From contig QFOI01000222.1 of assembly GCA_003241175.1 (NCBI GenBank), forward strand, positions 1-6,103: 6,103 bases of DNA, given 5' to 3'. A program made the position numbers and the translations under genes. Position 1 is the stretch's first letter. The number at the start of each line of letters is the position of its first letter. The notes under the pieces are model-generated. The model ran no database searches, was not told where the DNA came from, and saw only the letters and a list, made by a program, of their open reading frames with translations. This stretch comes from Pseudopedobacter saltans. GTDB taxonomy: Bacteria > Bacteroidota > Bacteroidia > Chitinophagales > Chitinophagaceae. Positions 5,762-6,103 of the stretch are shown piece by piece.

Positions 5762-6103
5762 TTATTTTTCGTTTTCTATAGAATTAATAATATCTTTTAG
5801 ATCGTTGGCAGATAGTTTCTTTTGGTCAATGAAAAAATTGACTAACTCTTTGTAGGAATTAGCAAAAAATCCCTGCACAACACCATCTACATAATCTTTT
5901 TTGAACTTTGCCTCTGACATGGCCGCTGTATAAAGATAAGTATTCCCAATCAGTTTAGCCTTAACAAATTTTTTCCTTTCTAAATTTTTGACTGTAGATG
6001 CCATGGTAGTGTAAGGTGTATCAATACTTAACACTTCCATTATTTGCTTGACCGTACCTTCCTGTATTCGGTATAAAGCCAAAATAATATTTATTTCTTG
6101 CTG
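5762..6103 (-). CDS. BlaI/MecI/CopY-type repressor (N-terminus outside window)
   Basis: The visible 113 residues are a winged-helix DNA-binding repressor lacking roughly its first ten residues. The frame stays open to the right edge, beginning QQEINIILALYRIQEGTVKQ, so the true start lies beyond 6103; a TTG at 6080-6082 inside helix 1 is not a credible start. The recognition helix region is TPYTTMASTVKNLERKKFV, followed by the wing KAKLIGNTYLYTAAMS. The C-terminal dimerisation part is FFANSYKELVNFFIDQKKL plus a final helix to NSIENEK. These match the BlaI/MecI family, which holds the operator as a dimer and is cut near an Asn-Phe bond in its C-terminal half by the partner M56 protease. The sensor gene follows after 24 nt on the same strand. 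Promoter and operator are outside the window, so targets are unknown. Confidence 0.9.
   Translation of the reverse strand, partial: QQEINIILALYRIQEGTVKQIMEVLSIDTPYTTMASTVKNLERKKFVKAKLIGNTYLYTAAMSEAKFKKDYVDGVVQGFFANSYKELVNFFIDQKKLSANDLKDIINSIENEK

Noticed and set aside
1..6103. CRISPR arrays, tRNA/rRNA genes, insertion sequences
   Set aside because: No regularly spaced repeats, no tRNA-like fold with conserved TTCRA arm, no transposase or flanking inverted repeats were found on either strand.

Overview
The window is AT-rich, gene-dense DNA from a member of the Bacteroidota, probably close to Chitinophagaceae or Sphingobacteriaceae. Four things point there: TAnnTTTG-type -7 promoter elements, the near absence of Shine-Dalgarno sequences, a short QueG, and families typical of that phylum (an MG2/A2M-like exported protein and a BlaI/BlaR1-type M56 pair whose sensor carries a carboxypeptidase-regulatory-like domain).

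Layout. Positions 1-261 (minus) hold the start of a ClC-type chloride/fluoride channel or antiporter that runs off the left edge. Upstream of it, at 311-362 on the same strand, is a well-formed fluoride (crcB-motif) riboswitch aptamer, preceded by its own Bacteroidota-type promoter (372-404). The RNA between aptamer and start codon can form a second helix in which the 3' end of the aptamer pairs with the bases just before the ATG, which suggests fluoride-dependent opening of translation initiation. The ClC reading frame is not in phase with this ATG. They are joined only through an A6 run that reads A AAA AAC, a canonical -1 slippery heptamer in the right phase, so this is either a homopolymer error, a switchable tract, a TTG start, or recoding. 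Positions 386-790 (minus) encode a small lipoprotein.

A divergent promoter region (791-875) separates it from queG (876-1805, plus), the epoxyqueuosine reductase of queuosine tRNA modification. A 780-residue exported MG2/alpha-2-macroglobulin-like protein (1811-4153) starts 5 nt after queG and is probably cotranscribed.

A hairpin at 4174-4195 sits between converging transcripts. On the minus strand, a BlaI/MecI-type repressor (5762-6103, N-terminus cut by the window edge) is followed after 24 nt by a BlaR1-like membrane metallopeptidase (4217-5737). In this class of system the sensor protease transmits an envelope signal that removes the repressor; the targets cannot be read from this window.

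The most noteworthy part is the fluoride module: promoter, aptamer, mutually exclusive start-site helix, and a ClC gene with an out-of-phase start. The rest looks like ordinary Bacteroidota chromosome, with some family-level oddities listed in the findings.
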